This document shows, in pieces, positions 20,971-21,078 of a stretch of 21,078 nt of DNA. Within the stretch, counting starts at the first letter, position 1; every line of letters begins with the position of its first letter. A program made the translations under genes and the position numbers. The stretch is from a virus, in IMG/VR virus record IMGVR_UViG_3300008996_000055, positions 1 to 21,078 of that record; one strand, written 5' to 3'. The notes beneath the pieces were generated by a model. That model worked only from the letters and a program-made list of their open reading frames with translations, was not told the origin of the DNA and searched no databases.

Positions 20971-21000
20971 TGTCACAGAATCTGTCACAAAATTTGACAG
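20971..21000. promoter_or_regulatory. Operator-like palindrome and direct repeats
   Basis: CTGTCA and TGACAG form a perfect inverted repeat with a 7-base spacer (20982-21000). TGTCACA also occurs twice, 12 bases apart, at 20971-20977 and 20983-20989. The element lies just downstream of the candidate host promoter -10, the usual place of a repressor site. Confidence 0.5.
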
Positions 21001-21006
21001 TAAATA

Positions 21007-21035
21007 CTTATACCACAGAAACAGTTAAAAATCTA
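21007..21035 (-). promoter_or_regulatory. Candidate host sigma-70 promoter (extended -10) for the early region
   Basis: On the minus strand TGGTATAAG (21015-21007) is an extended -10 element, TGn followed by TATAAG (5 of 6 matches to TATAAT). The -35 region 17 bases upstream (TAGATT, 21035-21030) is poor. A start near 21000 would serve the RNA polymerase gene. The surrounding region is A+T rich, so chance matches are likely. Confidence 0.4.
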
Positions 21036-21078
21036 GAACTATCTTGTTAAAAAAAGAGTTTTATACCCTGAGATATAA

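Noticed and set aside
21040-21058. T7 tract on the minus strand near the right edge as a terminator
   Set aside because: No convincing G+C-rich inverted repeat precedes it within the window.

Overview
The window is about half of a lytic T7-like podophage genome (Autographiviridae type). Every credible gene is on the minus strand, so the phage map reads from high to low coordinates: single-subunit RNA polymerase, SSB, endonuclease I, amidase/lysozyme, primase-helicase, family A DNA polymerase, 5'-3' exonuclease, portal, scaffold, capsid and tail tubular proteins, in the classical T7 order. The accessory genes (class II ribonucleotide reductase, ThyX, MazG-like, PhoH) are the set typical of aquatic T7-like phages such as cyanophages and roseophage SIO1. 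This suggests an environmental, probably aquatic bacterial host; the host cannot be named from the sequence.

Layout in transcription order. Right end (21078-20859): regulatory leader with a candidate host promoter, an operator-like palindrome, a strong Shine-Dalgarno on a two-codon minigene, a phage-type promoter and a 12-bp hairpin. 20858-18333: RNA polymerase. 18308-18287: second copy of the phage promoter, then a 36-aa protein, SSB, endonuclease I, amidase, a C5-cytosine methyltransferase with a long open second frame inside it, primase-helicase and a small HTH protein. 14012-13894: the largest non-coding gap inside the replication genes, with odd homing-endonuclease-site-like sequences and competing hairpins. 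13893-7541: DNA polymerase, a winged-helix-like protein, an HExxH protein, ThyX, exonuclease, DUF3310, MazG-like, RNR and then PhoH (to 6861). 6862-6841: third promoter copy, opening the virion genes: a 62-aa protein, a gp7.3-like protein, portal, a 58-aa protein, scaffold, major capsid, a strong intrinsic terminator, gp11, and gp12 running off the left edge.

How it works together. Host polymerase would transcribe the right end and make the phage polymerase. That enzyme then reads three near-identical sites (core AAAAAGTTGCACAATTGGA), one before its own gene, one before the replication genes and one before the virion genes, which resembles T7 class II/III logic. Endonuclease I and the exonuclease degrade host DNA. 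RNR, ThyX and the MazG-like protein would supply and clean the dNTP pool for the polymerase/helicase/SSB replisome. The capsid terminator sits where T7 has T-phi. Most genes abut or overlap (TAATG and ATGA junctions), implying translational coupling. No stretch over 300 bases lacks a gene, and no tRNA, CRISPR, integrase or insertion sequence was seen.
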